A DNA stretch of 64,000 nucleotides from Streptococcus thermophilus (GCA_900618065.1 UYIL01000003.1:2360529-2424528), one strand, 5' to 3'; shown: positions 8,701 to 16,819, counted from the stretch's first letter. The notes: generated by a model not told the origin, from the letters alone. Program-made: numbers and translations.

Positions 8701-9469
8701 GCAGACCACACTCCGTCTTGCTCGAAAAGGCCCAGCGACCGGCACGGGGATCTTCGCCCTCGGCGACCGGCAGGGTGCAGGTCGCGCAGCCGATGGAGGG
8801 GTAGCCCTGCTTAGTCAGCGGGTGGATGATCAAATTCTTGTCCTCTATATATGCGTCAGTCTCGTCCAGCGACCACGTGATGATCGGGCTGATCTTCAAC
8901 CGGCCGGTCGCATCCAAGCTCAAAGCGGGGGCTTCGGCGCGGGTGGGGCCGTCGTCACGCCGCAGGCCCGTGACCCAGCCGACGTAGGGCGAGAGGTTTA
9001 CCGCGAGCGGCTCCACTTTGCGCATGCGGCAGCACGCGGTCGGGTTGCGGCGGTACAGCGCCTTGCCATAGACGCGGTCCTGCTCCTCACGGGACAGGAT
9101 CGCCTTCGCGCGAACCAGACGCTGCGCGGGGTAGCGCTCTTCGACCTGGTCAGCGACTTCCAGGGTTTCGTCGAAGTGGTACTCCGTATCCAGGAAGAGG
9201 AAATCCGCCTCCGGCAGGTAGTCCTTCGCCAGCTCCGCGAGCACGGTGTTCTCCATGCTCAGCGTCACCACGAGGTTGCCCGGGGCATACTCATGGGCCC
9301 ATTCAAGAATCTCTTTGGCGGAGGCGTTGTAGAGTTTGCCGACCCATTCGTCGACAAGCGCTGCGTTTTTGGCCGCGATCTCTGGGGTCAGCGGCGCAGT
9401 TTCTTTGGGGCCCTCGGGGCTCACTTCGGGGTCGCGCACATCACCCGCGGACCTGTTTAGAAAGTCCAC
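8693..9469 (-). CDS. cysH: APS reductase (adenylyl-sulfate reductase) CysH, [4Fe-4S] type
   Basis: Reduces APS to sulfite and AMP, 258 residues. The Cys-Cys pair (CCRMRKVEP) and a later C-x-x-C (GCATCTLPV) are the four iron-sulfur ligands that distinguish APS reductases from PAPS reductases; the catalytic TECGLHG tail is at the extreme C-terminus. This matches the absence of an APS kinase in the operon. The GTG start at 9469 overlaps the cysX TAG (TAGTG). Confidence 0.94.
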   Translation of the reverse strand: MDFLNRSAGDVRDPEVSPEGPKETAPLTPEIAAKNAALVDEWVGKLYNASAKEILEWAHEYAPGNLVVTLSMENTVLAELAKDYLPEADFLFLDTEYHFDETLEVADQVEERYPAQRLVRAKAILSREEQDRVYGKALYRRNPTACCRMRKVEPLAVNLSPYVGWVTGLRRDDGPTRAEAPALSLDATGRLKISPIITWSLDETDAYIEDKNLIIHPLTKQGYPSIGCATCTLPVAEGEDPRAGRWAFSSKTECGLHG

Positions 9470-9726
9470 TATTTCTCCTTCCTCAACACCGCGTCGTGGC
9501 CGTGACGGGCCAGCGATTCCTGCAGTGCTTGCTCCGTTGACTTGGCCTTCTGCGGAGCCACGTCCGGGTCATCTTGCCCGTGGAACAACACCTCGAAGAT
9601 ACGCAGGCACTCGGTGCATTTCCATGCAAAATCCGATTGTTCATCGGGAAATAACCCTTCGCCCGCGCAGTAGGGGCAATACGCGGGGTGGTTGCGGTTC
9701 GGGTTCGGCTTGCGGCGGAAGCTCAT
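9469..9726 (-). CDS. cysX: CysX, small two-CxxC protein of the sulfur operon
   Basis: Small protein of 85 residues with two CxxC pairs (CPYC near residue 17 and CTEC near residue 37), likely binding zinc or iron in a rubredoxin- or zinc-ribbon-like fold. It lies between cysI and cysH with overlapping start and stop codons (ATGA with cysI), the position of cysX in C. glutamicum. An electron-transfer or assembly role for CysI or CysH has been considered for this family; sequence alone does not decide. Confidence 0.85.
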   Translation of the reverse strand: MSFRRKPNPNRNHPAYCPYCAGEGLFPDEQSDFAWKCTECLRIFEVLFHGQDDPDVAPQKAKSTEQALQESLARHGHDAVLRKEK

Positions 9727-11432
9727 CGCAGGTCATCCTCGTCGGCGCGCGCGACCCAGTCGCGGAAGAGCTCGCCGTCGTTTCGCTTTTCGACGAAATT
9801 ACCCGCCACCCTCGTCACATAATCCCCCAGCTCAGTCGAGAGGACTTTGTGGCCGCGGAGCTTCCGGCCGAAGGCGCCCTCGCTTCCGCTTCGGGCACCG
9901 GGGTCCAAGGAGCCTCCCAAGTGGACCTGGAAGCCCTCGACCTTGTTGCCGTTGCCGTCGTCGACCATCTGGCCCTTCAGGCCGATGTCCGCGATGTGCG
10001 TGCGGGCGCACGCGTTCGGGCAGCCGTTCAGGGCGATCGTGATGGGCGAGTCGAAGTCCTTGAGGCGTTCCTCGAGTTCGTCGACAAGCTCAATGCCGCG
10101 GGCCTTCGTGGTCACGTGGGCGAGCTTGCAGTACTCCAGGCCGGTGCAGGTGAGCATGCCGCGGCGGAACTCGCTAGGGGCTGAGTAGAGGCCCATCTGC
10201 GTGAGGTCGTCGGCAAGCGCGCGGACCTGCTCTGGCTCGACGTCGAGGAACAGAATCTCCTTGAACGGGGTAAAGCGCAGGCGGGACAGGCCGTAGGATT
10301 CAGCCAGGTCGGCGATAGCGATGAGCTGCTCACCGGTGAGGTGGCCCATCGTCGGCTTCACGCCCAGGTAGACGTTGCCGTCTTTCTGCTCGTGGATGCC
10401 AATGTGGTCGCGGTCGATCAGGTTGGTCGGGGCGTGCGGGCCGTCGGGAAGCTTGTAGCCCAGGTACTCATCCTCGAGGACCTGGCGGAATTTCTCGATG
10501 CCCCACTGCGCCACCAAGAACTTGATGCGCGCCCGGGCGCGGAGGCGGCGGTAGCCGTAATCGCGGAACAGGCGGACCACGCCTGCCCACACCTCTGGCA
10601 CCTCCTCGAGGGTGACAAAGGCGCCGAGGGACTGAGCGAGCATGGGGTTTGTAGCCAAGCCTCCGCCGACAAAGCACTCGAAGCCCGGACCCAACTCGGG
10701 GTGGTTGACCCCGATGAACGCGATGTCATTGATCTCGTGCACGACGTCCTGGCGGGCGTTGCCGGAAATCGCGGTTTTGAACTTGCGCGGCAGGTTCTGG
10801 AATTCTTCGCGCAGGACGTACTCGTTCTTGATCTTCTCGATCGCCGGTGTGGCGTCGATGATCTCATCCTTCGCGATGCCCGCCACCGGCGACCCCATGA
10901 TCACGCGCGGGACATCGCCGCAAGCGTCCCAGGTGTTCAGGCCGACTGACTCGAGCTTGTCCCACATCGCCGGCGCATCCTCGACGCGCAGCCAGTGCAG
11001 CTGGATGTTCTGGCGGTCCGTCAGGTCGGCTGTGGAGCGGCAGTAGTCGCGGCTGATCTCGCCGACGGCGCGGGCTTGCTCGGTGGAGCACTGACCGCCG
11101 TCGAAACGCACGCGCGCCATGAAGAACTCGTCCTGCAGCTCAACGTTGTCTTTGCCGGTGTGCTCGCCGCCCAGGTTCTGCTTGCGCTGCGTGTACATGC
11201 CCAGCCACTTGAAGCGCGGGTACAGGTCCTCCTCCGGGATCGACTTGAAGCCCTGCTTGGAGTAGATGTCGATGACGCGCTGCTTGACCGCCAGCACCGG
11301 CTCGACCTGCTTGAGCTCCTCATCGTGGTTGAGGGGCGCCTGGCCGTCGATCTTCCACTGACCCTCCGGCTTCGGCTTGCGCGCCGGGCGGGGCTTGCGC
11401 GCCCGTGCTTCTGCGCTTGTGGTGGTGGTCAT
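9723..11432 (-). CDS. cysI: Sulfite reductase (ferredoxin-type) hemoprotein CysI
   Basis: Assimilatory sulfite reductase of 569 residues, six-electron reduction of sulfite to sulfide in the cytosol. Two nitrite/sulfite reductase ferredoxin-like half domains are visible, and the siroheme-[4Fe-4S] ligands are TCTGLEYCKLA and NGCPNACARTH. It is the first gene of the minus-strand operon cysIXHDNYZ. An AGAAGGAGG ribosome site precedes ATG 11432. Its normal electron donor would be ferredoxin reduced by a ferredoxin-NADP reductase, but the adjacent reductase gene is a remnant (see 11655). Confidence 0.95.
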   Translation of the reverse strand: MTTTTSAEARARKPRPARKPKPEGQWKIDGQAPLNHDEELKQVEPVLAVKQRVIDIYSKQGFKSIPEEDLYPRFKWLGMYTQRKQNLGGEHTGKDNVELQDEFFMARVRFDGGQCSTEQARAVGEISRDYCRSTADLTDRQNIQLHWLRVEDAPAMWDKLESVGLNTWDACGDVPRVIMGSPVAGIAKDEIIDATPAIEKIKNEYVLREEFQNLPRKFKTAISGNARQDVVHEINDIAFIGVNHPELGPGFECFVGGGLATNPMLAQSLGAFVTLEEVPEVWAGVVRLFRDYGYRRLRARARIKFLVAQWGIEKFRQVLEDEYLGYKLPDGPHAPTNLIDRDHIGIHEQKDGNVYLGVKPTMGHLTGEQLIAIADLAESYGLSRLRFTPFKEILFLDVEPEQVRALADDLTQMGLYSAPSEFRRGMLTCTGLEYCKLAHVTTKARGIELVDELEERLKDFDSPITIALNGCPNACARTHIADIGLKGQMVDDGNGNKVEGFQVHLGGSLDPGARSGSEGAFGRKLRGHKVLSTELGDYVTRVAGNFVEKRNDGELFRDWVARADEDDLR

Positions 11433-11446
11433 GCCGCCTCCTTCTG

Positions 11447-11462
11447 TGTACCGCTCTGTCTA
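11447..11462 (-). promoter_or_regulatory. Imperfect McbR-like site upstream of cysI
   Basis: On the minus strand TAGAC, six bases, then GTACA, 14 bases before the cysI start. It matches the McbR pattern TAGAC-N6-GTCTA in one half and three of five positions of the other. Confidence 0.35.
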
Positions 11463-11553
11463 TAGCTTTGCGCGGTGAGGTTTGTTGATGAGCACGCTAC
11501 ACAGGGGTTGCGACCATAGTCACTCTCTCGCCCCATTTCTTGCGCCTGACTGC

Positions 11554-11569
11554 ACATTCACGTGAATGT
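11554..11569. promoter_or_regulatory. 16-bp perfect palindrome between cysI and the fpr remnant
   Basis: ACATTCACGTGAATGT is a perfect 16-bp palindrome in the divergent intergenic region. It is a good operator candidate, perhaps for the CysR-type regulator known to act with McbR in C. glutamicum, though the assignment is inference. Confidence 0.45.
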
Positions 11570-11615
11570 AAATGCCGTTCGAGCCTTGACGGCGAACTGA
11601 TCGTTGCTAAGTTCT

Positions 11616-11631
11616 TAGACCAAGCGGTCTA
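11616..11631. promoter_or_regulatory. McbR operator (TAGAC-N6-GTCTA)
   Basis: TAGACCAAGCGGTCTA is an exact match to the published McbR consensus TAGAC-N6-GTCTA, the repressor of methionine, cysteine and sulfate genes in C. glutamicum. It lies in the cysI/fpr divergent region, closer to the fpr remnant start. Confidence 0.75.
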
Positions 11632-11654
11632 CCCAACTACAGAAGGAGCCTCAC

Positions 11655-12302
11655 ATGACCAACCGCGTTTCCCGCGTCGCCGTCATCGGAGCCGGCCCCA
11701 CCGGCGTCCACGCATCGGACCTCCTCATCTGCATACCCGGCCGCAACTACTTCGTCGACCTTTTCGACGCCTCCCCCGCCCCCACATCCCTGATCCGCTT
11801 CGGCTCGTCGCACCGCAGCGCCCGTTCGCTTATCGACGTCCCCCGCCTCAGACTCTTCGGCAACCTCACCATCGGAACTGACGTGACCGTCGGCGAACTG
11901 ACCCACTACTACGACACGGTCGTCGTGGCATCCGATGGGTCCCTCGTGGTCATCGGTACATCCCCTGGTGCTGCCGAGGTTTACGACGCGCTCGCCGCGT
12001 CCGCCGCTGATACCGGACTTTCGGACGCCGAGATTGCCGTCAGCCGCACCCCCGTTGTCGTTTCACCGCAGGTTGCCGACCAGCCCGGCGCGATCGTCGC
12101 CCTCCTCGAGTCCCGCGGTCTCCCCTTCACCACGTGGCAGGGTTGGCACCGGCCGGCCTGGGCGAAGAACTCTGCCGCAAAACCGCAGGGACTCCGCAGT
12201 GCGGACTCGTCCACACCGGAGCCATCTGAACCTGGCGTGGTCACGGTGGCCCAGTGGACGACCTTGCTGTCCGCAGCGAATGCCGTTCCGGCAACTCCAT
12301 AG
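11655..12302 (+). pseudogene. Ferredoxin/adrenodoxin-NADP reductase remnant (fpr2-like) with large in-frame internal deletion
   Basis: A 215-codon frame that starts and ends like an FprA-type ferredoxin-NADP reductase (normally about 450 residues). The N-terminus keeps the FAD motif VIGAGPTGVHASDLL, DLFD..PAP..LIRFG and RLFGN, then DTVVVASDG, where the family normally has DAVVFSTGA. From there it jumps to VIGTSPGAAEVYDAL and LLESRGLPFTTWQGWH, which belong to the family's last 100 residues, so about 240 central residues including the NADP-binding domain are gone. A short palindromic repeat has been inserted in frame near the end (AAKPQGLRSAD). The frame is open and has AGAAGGAG upstream, so a small protein may still be made, but reductase function is unlikely. 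A gene fpr2 neighbours cysI in C. glutamicum. Confidence 0.72.
12173..12207 (+). repeat. Short palindromic repeat, copy 1 (inside the fpr remnant)
   Basis: 35-bp unit containing CAGGGACTCCGCAGTGCGGACT, an almost perfect hairpin around CTCCGCA/TGCGGA. It is identical over 35 bases to copy 3 at 12470 and contributes residues AAKPQGLRSAD to the fpr remnant frame. Confidence 0.7.
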
Positions 12303-12341
12303 TTCTGCAGAACCCCAGGGACTCCGCAATGCGGAGTGTCC
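12303..12341 (+). repeat. Short palindromic repeat, copy 2
   Basis: Diverged copy with CAGGGACTCCGCAATGCGGAG; its hairpin CTCCGCA/TGCGGAG is a perfect 7-bp stem. It begins directly after the TAG of the fpr remnant. Confidence 0.65.
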
Positions 12342-12355
12342 TCCCCCCGGACCCT

Positions 12356-12446
12356 AGAATACTGCTCGCCCTTATAAACCAGACTGCACGTTTTTGACCA
12401 GTACTTTTACGTGAGCAGTATTCCGGAAATGCCCGAGCAGTATTCC
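12356..12446. repeat. 91-bp structured repeat, copy A
   Basis: Terminal inverted repeats GAATACTGCTCG (12357-12368) and CGAGCAGTATTC (12434-12445), an inner stem CACGT/ACGTG, and the conserved core GTTTTTGACCAG. GAGCAGTATTCC also occurs twice directly (12413 and 12435). A second copy with the same length, core and ends lies at 33442. No open frame is conserved between the copies. Confidence 0.72.
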
Positions 12447-12469
12447 AGCCCGGCGCCACCTCACCGGAC

Positions 12470-12504
12470 TGCCGCAAAACCGCAGGGACTCCGCAGTGCG
12501 GACT
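12470..12504 (+). repeat. Short palindromic repeat, copy 3 (abuts the vapC stop)
   Basis: Identical to copy 1 over 35 bases. Its last bases overlap the vapC stop codon, so it could act as part of the vapC 3' end or terminator. Confidence 0.7.
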
Positions 12505-12901
12505 ATCGCCAGTTCTCAACCTCAAGCGATGGCACTCGGGAGAATTCATCGTCGTTGGCCGTCACGAGGACCACATCCTCGCGCAATGCCTGAGCCGCGA
12601 TCCATAAGTCATTGGGGCCGATAACTCGTCCTTGACTTTGCAGGGCCGCTCGAATTTCCGCGTAGATCTCTGCAGTTCGTTCATCCACACCGATCCTCGG
12701 CCAGCCCGCCAAGAACGTGTCGATGGATCGTCGCGCTCGAATAGGGTCCATCGACCGTAAAGCACCTGCATACAGTTCTCCGAGAACCACTGTGGAGACG
12801 CCTACTTGATCTCGTGTGCAGCTCGAGGCACGGTCCAGCACGTGCGGATAACTGCCCCGTTCGAGATCAATCCAGACGTTCGTGTCGAACAGATACCGCA
12901 T
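12503..12901 (-). CDS. vapC: VapC-type PIN-domain ribonuclease toxin
   Basis: Toxin of 132 residues with a complete PIN domain. The acidic active-site residues are visible in MRYLFDTNVWI, STVVLGELYAGA, VIGPNDLWIAAQAL and TANDDEF. PIN toxins of this family cleave RNA, often tRNA, when the antitoxin is lost. It follows the antitoxin gene by 6 bases in the usual antitoxin-toxin order. All key residues are present, so it is probably active. Confidence 0.9.
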   Translation of the reverse strand: MRYLFDTNVWIDLERGSYPHVLDRASSCTRDQVGVSTVVLGELYAGALRSMDPIRARRSIDTFLAGWPRIGVDERTAEIYAEIRAALQSQGRVIGPNDLWIAAQALREDVVLVTANDDEFSRVPSLEVENWR

Positions 12902-12907
12902 GGTCTA

Positions 12908-13174
12908 TCAAGACCTGTCGTCGAAGTCAGGTAAGGGTTCGAGTGGAAGGTCTTCGACTTCTTCGAGAAGTCCCCCTTCGATACCTTCTGCGGCTTGGTA
13001 GGCGCGCAGCCGGTTGAGCGCGTCACCGATTGTCTCTTCGACGGGACGGAGGAGCAGACCCTCGGGGACGTGCTCGACGGTCACTCGTTCGACGACGAGT
13101 CGGTGGGTCACCGGAATGCGGACAGCCTGACTGTTTCCGGATTTGAACACGGTGGTTTCAACGGGCTTCGTCAC
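12908..13174 (-). CDS. vapB: VapB-type antitoxin (AbrB/SpoVT DNA-binding fold)
   Basis: Antitoxin of 88 residues. The N-terminus VETTVFKSGNSQAVRIP is the swapped-hairpin AbrB-type DNA-binding motif; the acidic C-terminus (LLEEVEDLPLEPLPDFDD) should wrap the VapC partner. The start is GTG 13174, preceded by a strong AAGGAGGAA site (13178-13186); a longer open frame to 13267 lacks that support. The complex normally represses its own promoter. Confidence 0.88.
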   Translation of the reverse strand: MTKPVETTVFKSGNSQAVRIPVTHRLVVERVTVEHVPEGLLLRPVEETIGDALNRLRAYQAAEGIEGGLLEEVEDLPLEPLPDFDDRS

Positions 13175-13177
13175 AAC

Positions 13178-13186
13178 TTCCTCCTT
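13178..13186 (-). promoter_or_regulatory. Ribosome binding site that fixes the vapB start
   Basis: AAGGAGGAA on the minus strand ends 3 bases before the GTG at 13174, deciding between this and the upstream ATG at 13267. Confidence 0.6.
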
Positions 13187-13272
13187 TGGCACTATCAACA
13201 CCGTCACTACGGATATAACTCCAAGTATATACGCCCGAATGGCGACACTATGCTCCAGAAACGGCACAGGCC

Positions 13273-13278
13273 TATGAT
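13273..13278 (+). promoter_or_regulatory. -10 box of a leaderless ABC exporter operon
   Basis: TATGAT followed by six bases and the GTG start at 13285. Confidence 0.55.
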
Positions 13279-13284
13279 TGCCCC

Positions 13285-15009
13285 GTGAAGCTTCCCCATC
13301 TGTTCCGCCTCGTCGGCGACGTGTTCAGCAAGGACCGCCGCTACCCCGCCGCCATCGCGGGCGTGCTGGTACTCCAGCTCGTGTCGGTGCTGGCTACGTT
13401 GTGGTTGCCGTCGCTGAACGCGGACATCATCGACAACGGTCTCGCCCGGGGCGACATACCTTATATATGGCGCACTGGCGGGGTGATGCTGTTCGCGGCC
13501 TTGGTGCAGATTGTCACGGCGGTGGGGGTGATGTGGTTGGCGGCGTGGGCGTCGACAAGCGTGGCGCGCGAGCTGCGCAAGGACGTGTTCGCGCACGTCA
13601 ACCGCTTTGACGCTGAGGATATGGCGGAGTTTCCTCCGGCGACGCTGATCACGCGCGGGACGAACGATATCTACCAGATCCAGGTCGCGCTGCAGCTCAC
13701 ACTGGGAATGCTCGCGACGGCGCCGATCATGGCGATCGGTGGCGTGGTCATGGCGCTGCGGCAGGACGCTGGCCTGTCGTGGCTGGTCGCGGTCGCGGTC
13801 GTGATTCTCGCGGTGGTGGTCACGGCGGTCGTTGCGCTGCTGTTGCCGCTGTTCACGCAGATGCAGGAGCGGCTCGACGCGGTCAACGCCGTCCTGCGTG
13901 AGCAAATCAGCGGCATTCGCGTGGTGCGCGCGTTCGGCCGCGAAGACTTTGAAACCCAACGCTTCGCCGAGGCCAACGCGGACATTACGCGGGTGAGCCT
14001 GAACGTCGGCCGCGTCTTTGTCATCCTGTTTCCGGTGGTCATGCTGATCCTCAACGCCGCGATCGCCGCGCTGATGTGGTTCGGCGGCCAACGCATCGAC
14101 GCCGGCCTGATGCAGATCGGCTCGCTGACGGCGTTCATGCAGTACATGATGCAGATTCTCATTGCGGTGATCATGGGAGCGGCGATGATCATTCCGCTGC
14201 CCCGCGCGTTCGTGTGCGCACGCCGCGTTGCGGAAGTCTTGGCGCACTCGCCCTCGCTTATCGACGCCTCTTCCACCCCGGCCACTGACCCCACCGTCAC
14301 ATTCGACCGCGTCACCTACTGCTATCCCGGCGCGGACGCCCCGGTCCTGGCGGACATCTCTTTCGAGGCCCGCCCAGGCACGACGACGGCCGTGATCGGC
14401 TCGACTGGAGCGGGAAAGACGACGCTGCTGTCCTTGATCCCACGGCTGCGCGCACCCAGCTACGGGGTGGTGTCACTCGGCGGCGTGCCCACGACGGAGT
14501 TGAGCCGCGAGCAGCTGGCCAGCACCGTGTCGATGGTTCCGCAGAAGCCCTACCTGTTCTCCGGGACGGTCGCGACGAACCTGCGCTTCGGCAACCCGGA
14601 CGCATCAGACGAGGATCTGTGGGCCGCGCTGCACGTCGCTCAGGCGGACTTCGTCGAGGACTTGGACATGCCCATCTCCCAAGGCGGCACGAACGTTTCC
14701 GGCGGGCAGCGCCAGCGTCTGTGCATCGCGCGCATGTTCGTAGCAAATCCGAAGGTGCTGCTTTTCGACGACTCCTTCTCCGCCCTCGACCCCATCACCG
14801 AATCCAACCTGCAAGCCGCAATGGGTGAATACACCGCAGGCGCGGTGACGATCCTCGTGGCGCAGAAAGTCAGCTCGATTGTCGACGCCGACCAGATCCT
14901 GGTCATGGAAGCCGGCCGGATCGTTGACCGCGGCACCCACGAATCCCTGCTGGCCAGCTCACCGACGTATCAAGAGATCGTCGCGTCCCAGCAAGGAGTC
15001 GACGCATGA
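13285..15009 (+). CDS. ABC exporter half-transporter (TM plus ATPase), degenerate-site subunit
   Basis: Half-transporter of 574 residues with six N-terminal TM helices and a C-terminal nucleotide-binding domain. Walker A is GSTGAGKTT, signature VSGGQRQR, and the Walker B region reads LLFDDSFSALD: the catalytic Glu after Walker B is Asp, the hallmark of the inactive site in asymmetric exporters such as TM287/288 or LmrCD. The GTG start is leaderless. It overlaps the next gene by ATGA, so the two subunits form a heterodimer. The exported substrate (drug, lipid or peptide) cannot be told. Confidence 0.9.
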   Translation: MKLPHLFRLVGDVFSKDRRYPAAIAGVLVLQLVSVLATLWLPSLNADIIDNGLARGDIPYIWRTGGVMLFAALVQIVTAVGVMWLAAWASTSVARELRKDVFAHVNRFDAEDMAEFPPATLITRGTNDIYQIQVALQLTLGMLATAPIMAIGGVVMALRQDAGLSWLVAVAVVILAVVVTAVVALLLPLFTQMQERLDAVNAVLREQISGIRVVRAFGREDFETQRFAEANADITRVSLNVGRVFVILFPVVMLILNAAIAALMWFGGQRIDAGLMQIGSLTAFMQYMMQILIAVIMGAAMIIPLPRAFVCARRVAEVLAHSPSLIDASSTPATDPTVTFDRVTYCYPGADAPVLADISFEARPGTTTAVIGSTGAGKTTLLSLIPRLRAPSYGVVSLGGVPTTELSREQLASTVSMVPQKPYLFSGTVATNLRFGNPDASDEDLWAALHVAQADFVEDLDMPISQGGTNVSGGQRQRLCIARMFVANPKVLLFDDSFSALDPITESNLQAAMGEYTAGAVTILVAQKVSSIVDADQILVMEAGRIVDRGTHESLLASSPTYQEIVASQQGVDA

Positions 15010-16799
15010 GTGCCAACACAGACTTGACCGACGAAGAGTTCCTGGAGTTGGAGGAGAAGACCGGGGAGGCGGGGCGCAGACAAGCGAAGGCGTTCTGGCC
15101 CTCTGCCTGGCGGATGTTGAAGCTCATGGGCCCGCACAAGCTCGCGTTCGGCACAGGCGTGGTGCTCAATGTGGTCTCGGTACTGCTCATGGTGGCGGGG
15201 CCGGCGGTGCTGGGCATGGCGATCGACGTGATCGCGCGCGGCGACATGGACCGGCTGAGCGATGTGGTGATGTGGCTGCTAGCGATTTACGCGGGAGCGT
15301 CGTTTGCGGACTGGGCCTCAGGCGCTGTGATCAACCGGGCTGTGATGCGGGCGGTGTATGACCTGCGCGCGTCGATCGAAGCGAAGGTGCACGACCTCCC
15401 CCTGAGCTACTTCGATACCCGCCAGCGCGGAGACCTGCTCTCGCGCACGACGAATGACGTGGACAACGTGCAGCAAGCGCTGCAGGAGGCGATGGGGCAT
15501 GTGATCCACTCGGCGATCATGCTCACCGGCATCGTCGTGATGATGTTCTCCATCTCCTGGGAGCTCACCCTGGTCGCACTGATCGCGGTCCCGCTATCGG
15601 GTCTGGTCATCGCGGTGCTGGGAACGCGCTCGCAGAAGCAGTTCAGCCAACAGTGGCGCTCCACCGGCGCGTTGAACGGGCACGTGGAGGAAGCGTTCAC
15701 CGGCCACGAGGTCGCGCTCATCTTCGGACGCACCGACGAGATGGAGAATGAATTCGATCGCCGCAACGCCGAGCTGTTCGGCTCCGCGTTCAAGGCGCAG
15801 TTCCTTTCGGGCACGATCTTCCCGACTATGCAGTTCATCACCTACCTGTCGTATGTGGTCATCGCGGTCGTCGGCGCGCTGCGGGTGGCGGGCGGGCACA
15901 TCACGCTGGGTTCGGCGGTCGCGTTCATTCAGTATTCGCGCCAGCTCAACCAGCCGCTCGGCGAGCTCGGCGGCATGCTGCAGATGCTGCAGTCCGGTGT
16001 CGCATCAGCCGAGCGGATCTTCGAATTCCTCGACGCTCCCGCGCAGAGTGCCGATGCCGACGGCACCCTCCCCACTCCCGTGCGAGGACTCGTTGAGTTC
16101 GAGGACGTGTCCTTCAGCTACGACCCCGACACGCCACTGATCGAAGACCTCAAGTTGCGCGTCGAGCCGGGCCAAACCGCCGCGATCGTCGGCCCCACCG
16201 GCGCCGGAAAAACGACGCTGGTCAATCTGCTCATGCGGTTCTACGACATCGATGGGGGTGAGATCCGGCTCGATGGCGTCGATACGCGAAGCGTCCCTCG
16301 TGAGGCCTTGCGCGGTGAGATCGGCATGGTGCTGCAGGACGCTGTGCTGTTCAAAGGCACCATCATGGAGAACATTCGCTACGGGCGTCTCAGCGCCACC
16401 GACGAGGAGGTCATCGCTGCCGCGCGCGCCACGTACGTCGACCGCTTCGTGCGCACGCTTGCCGACGGCTACGACACGGTCGTCGACCTAGACTCCGGCG
16501 CGATCTCCGCCGGTGAGCGTCAGCTGATCACTATTGCCCGGGCGTTTTTGGCCCAGCCGTCGGTGCTCATCCTGGACGAGGCGACATCGTCCGTGGACAC
16601 CCGCACCGAGGTCCTCGTGCAGGAAGCAATGGGGTCGCTGCGCTCTGGGCGCACCGCGTTCGTCATTGCCCACCGCTTATCGACGATCCGCGACGCCGAC
16701 ACCATCCTGGTCATGGAGGCCGGCCGCATCGTCGAACAGGGCTCCCACGACGAGCTGATGGCGCGCCGCGGGGTGTACTGGCGCATGCAGCAAAACTAA
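15006..16799 (+). CDS. ABC exporter half-transporter (TM plus ATPase), catalytic subunit
   Basis: Second half-transporter, 597 residues, with about 45 polar residues before the first TM helix. Walker A is GPTGAGKTT, Walker B has the catalytic Glu (LILDEATSSVD), and the signature is ISAGERQL rather than the canonical SGGQ. Together with the previous subunit (canonical signature, degenerate Walker B Glu), one canonical and one degenerate ATP site would form at the dimer interface, as in known heterodimeric exporters. Confidence 0.9.
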   Translation: MSANTDLTDEEFLELEEKTGEAGRRQAKAFWPSAWRMLKLMGPHKLAFGTGVVLNVVSVLLMVAGPAVLGMAIDVIARGDMDRLSDVVMWLLAIYAGASFADWASGAVINRAVMRAVYDLRASIEAKVHDLPLSYFDTRQRGDLLSRTTNDVDNVQQALQEAMGHVIHSAIMLTGIVVMMFSISWELTLVALIAVPLSGLVIAVLGTRSQKQFSQQWRSTGALNGHVEEAFTGHEVALIFGRTDEMENEFDRRNAELFGSAFKAQFLSGTIFPTMQFITYLSYVVIAVVGALRVAGGHITLGSAVAFIQYSRQLNQPLGELGGMLQMLQSGVASAERIFEFLDAPAQSADADGTLPTPVRGLVEFEDVSFSYDPDTPLIEDLKLRVEPGQTAAIVGPTGAGKTTLVNLLMRFYDIDGGEIRLDGVDTRSVPREALRGEIGMVLQDAVLFKGTIMENIRYGRLSATDEEVIAAARATYVDRFVRTLADGYDTVVDLDSGAISAGERQLITIARAFLAQPSVLILDEATSSVDTRTEVLVQEAMGSLRSGRTAFVIAHRLSTIRDADTILVMEAGRIVEQGSHDELMARRGVYWRMQQN

Positions 16800-16819
16800 T
16801 CCGGACCCATGCGCAGGCA

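Noticed and set aside
8701..8745. Longer cysD N-terminus starting at 8745
   Set aside because: Those 15 codons lie inside cysH and do not match CysD; ATG 8700 fits the family start.
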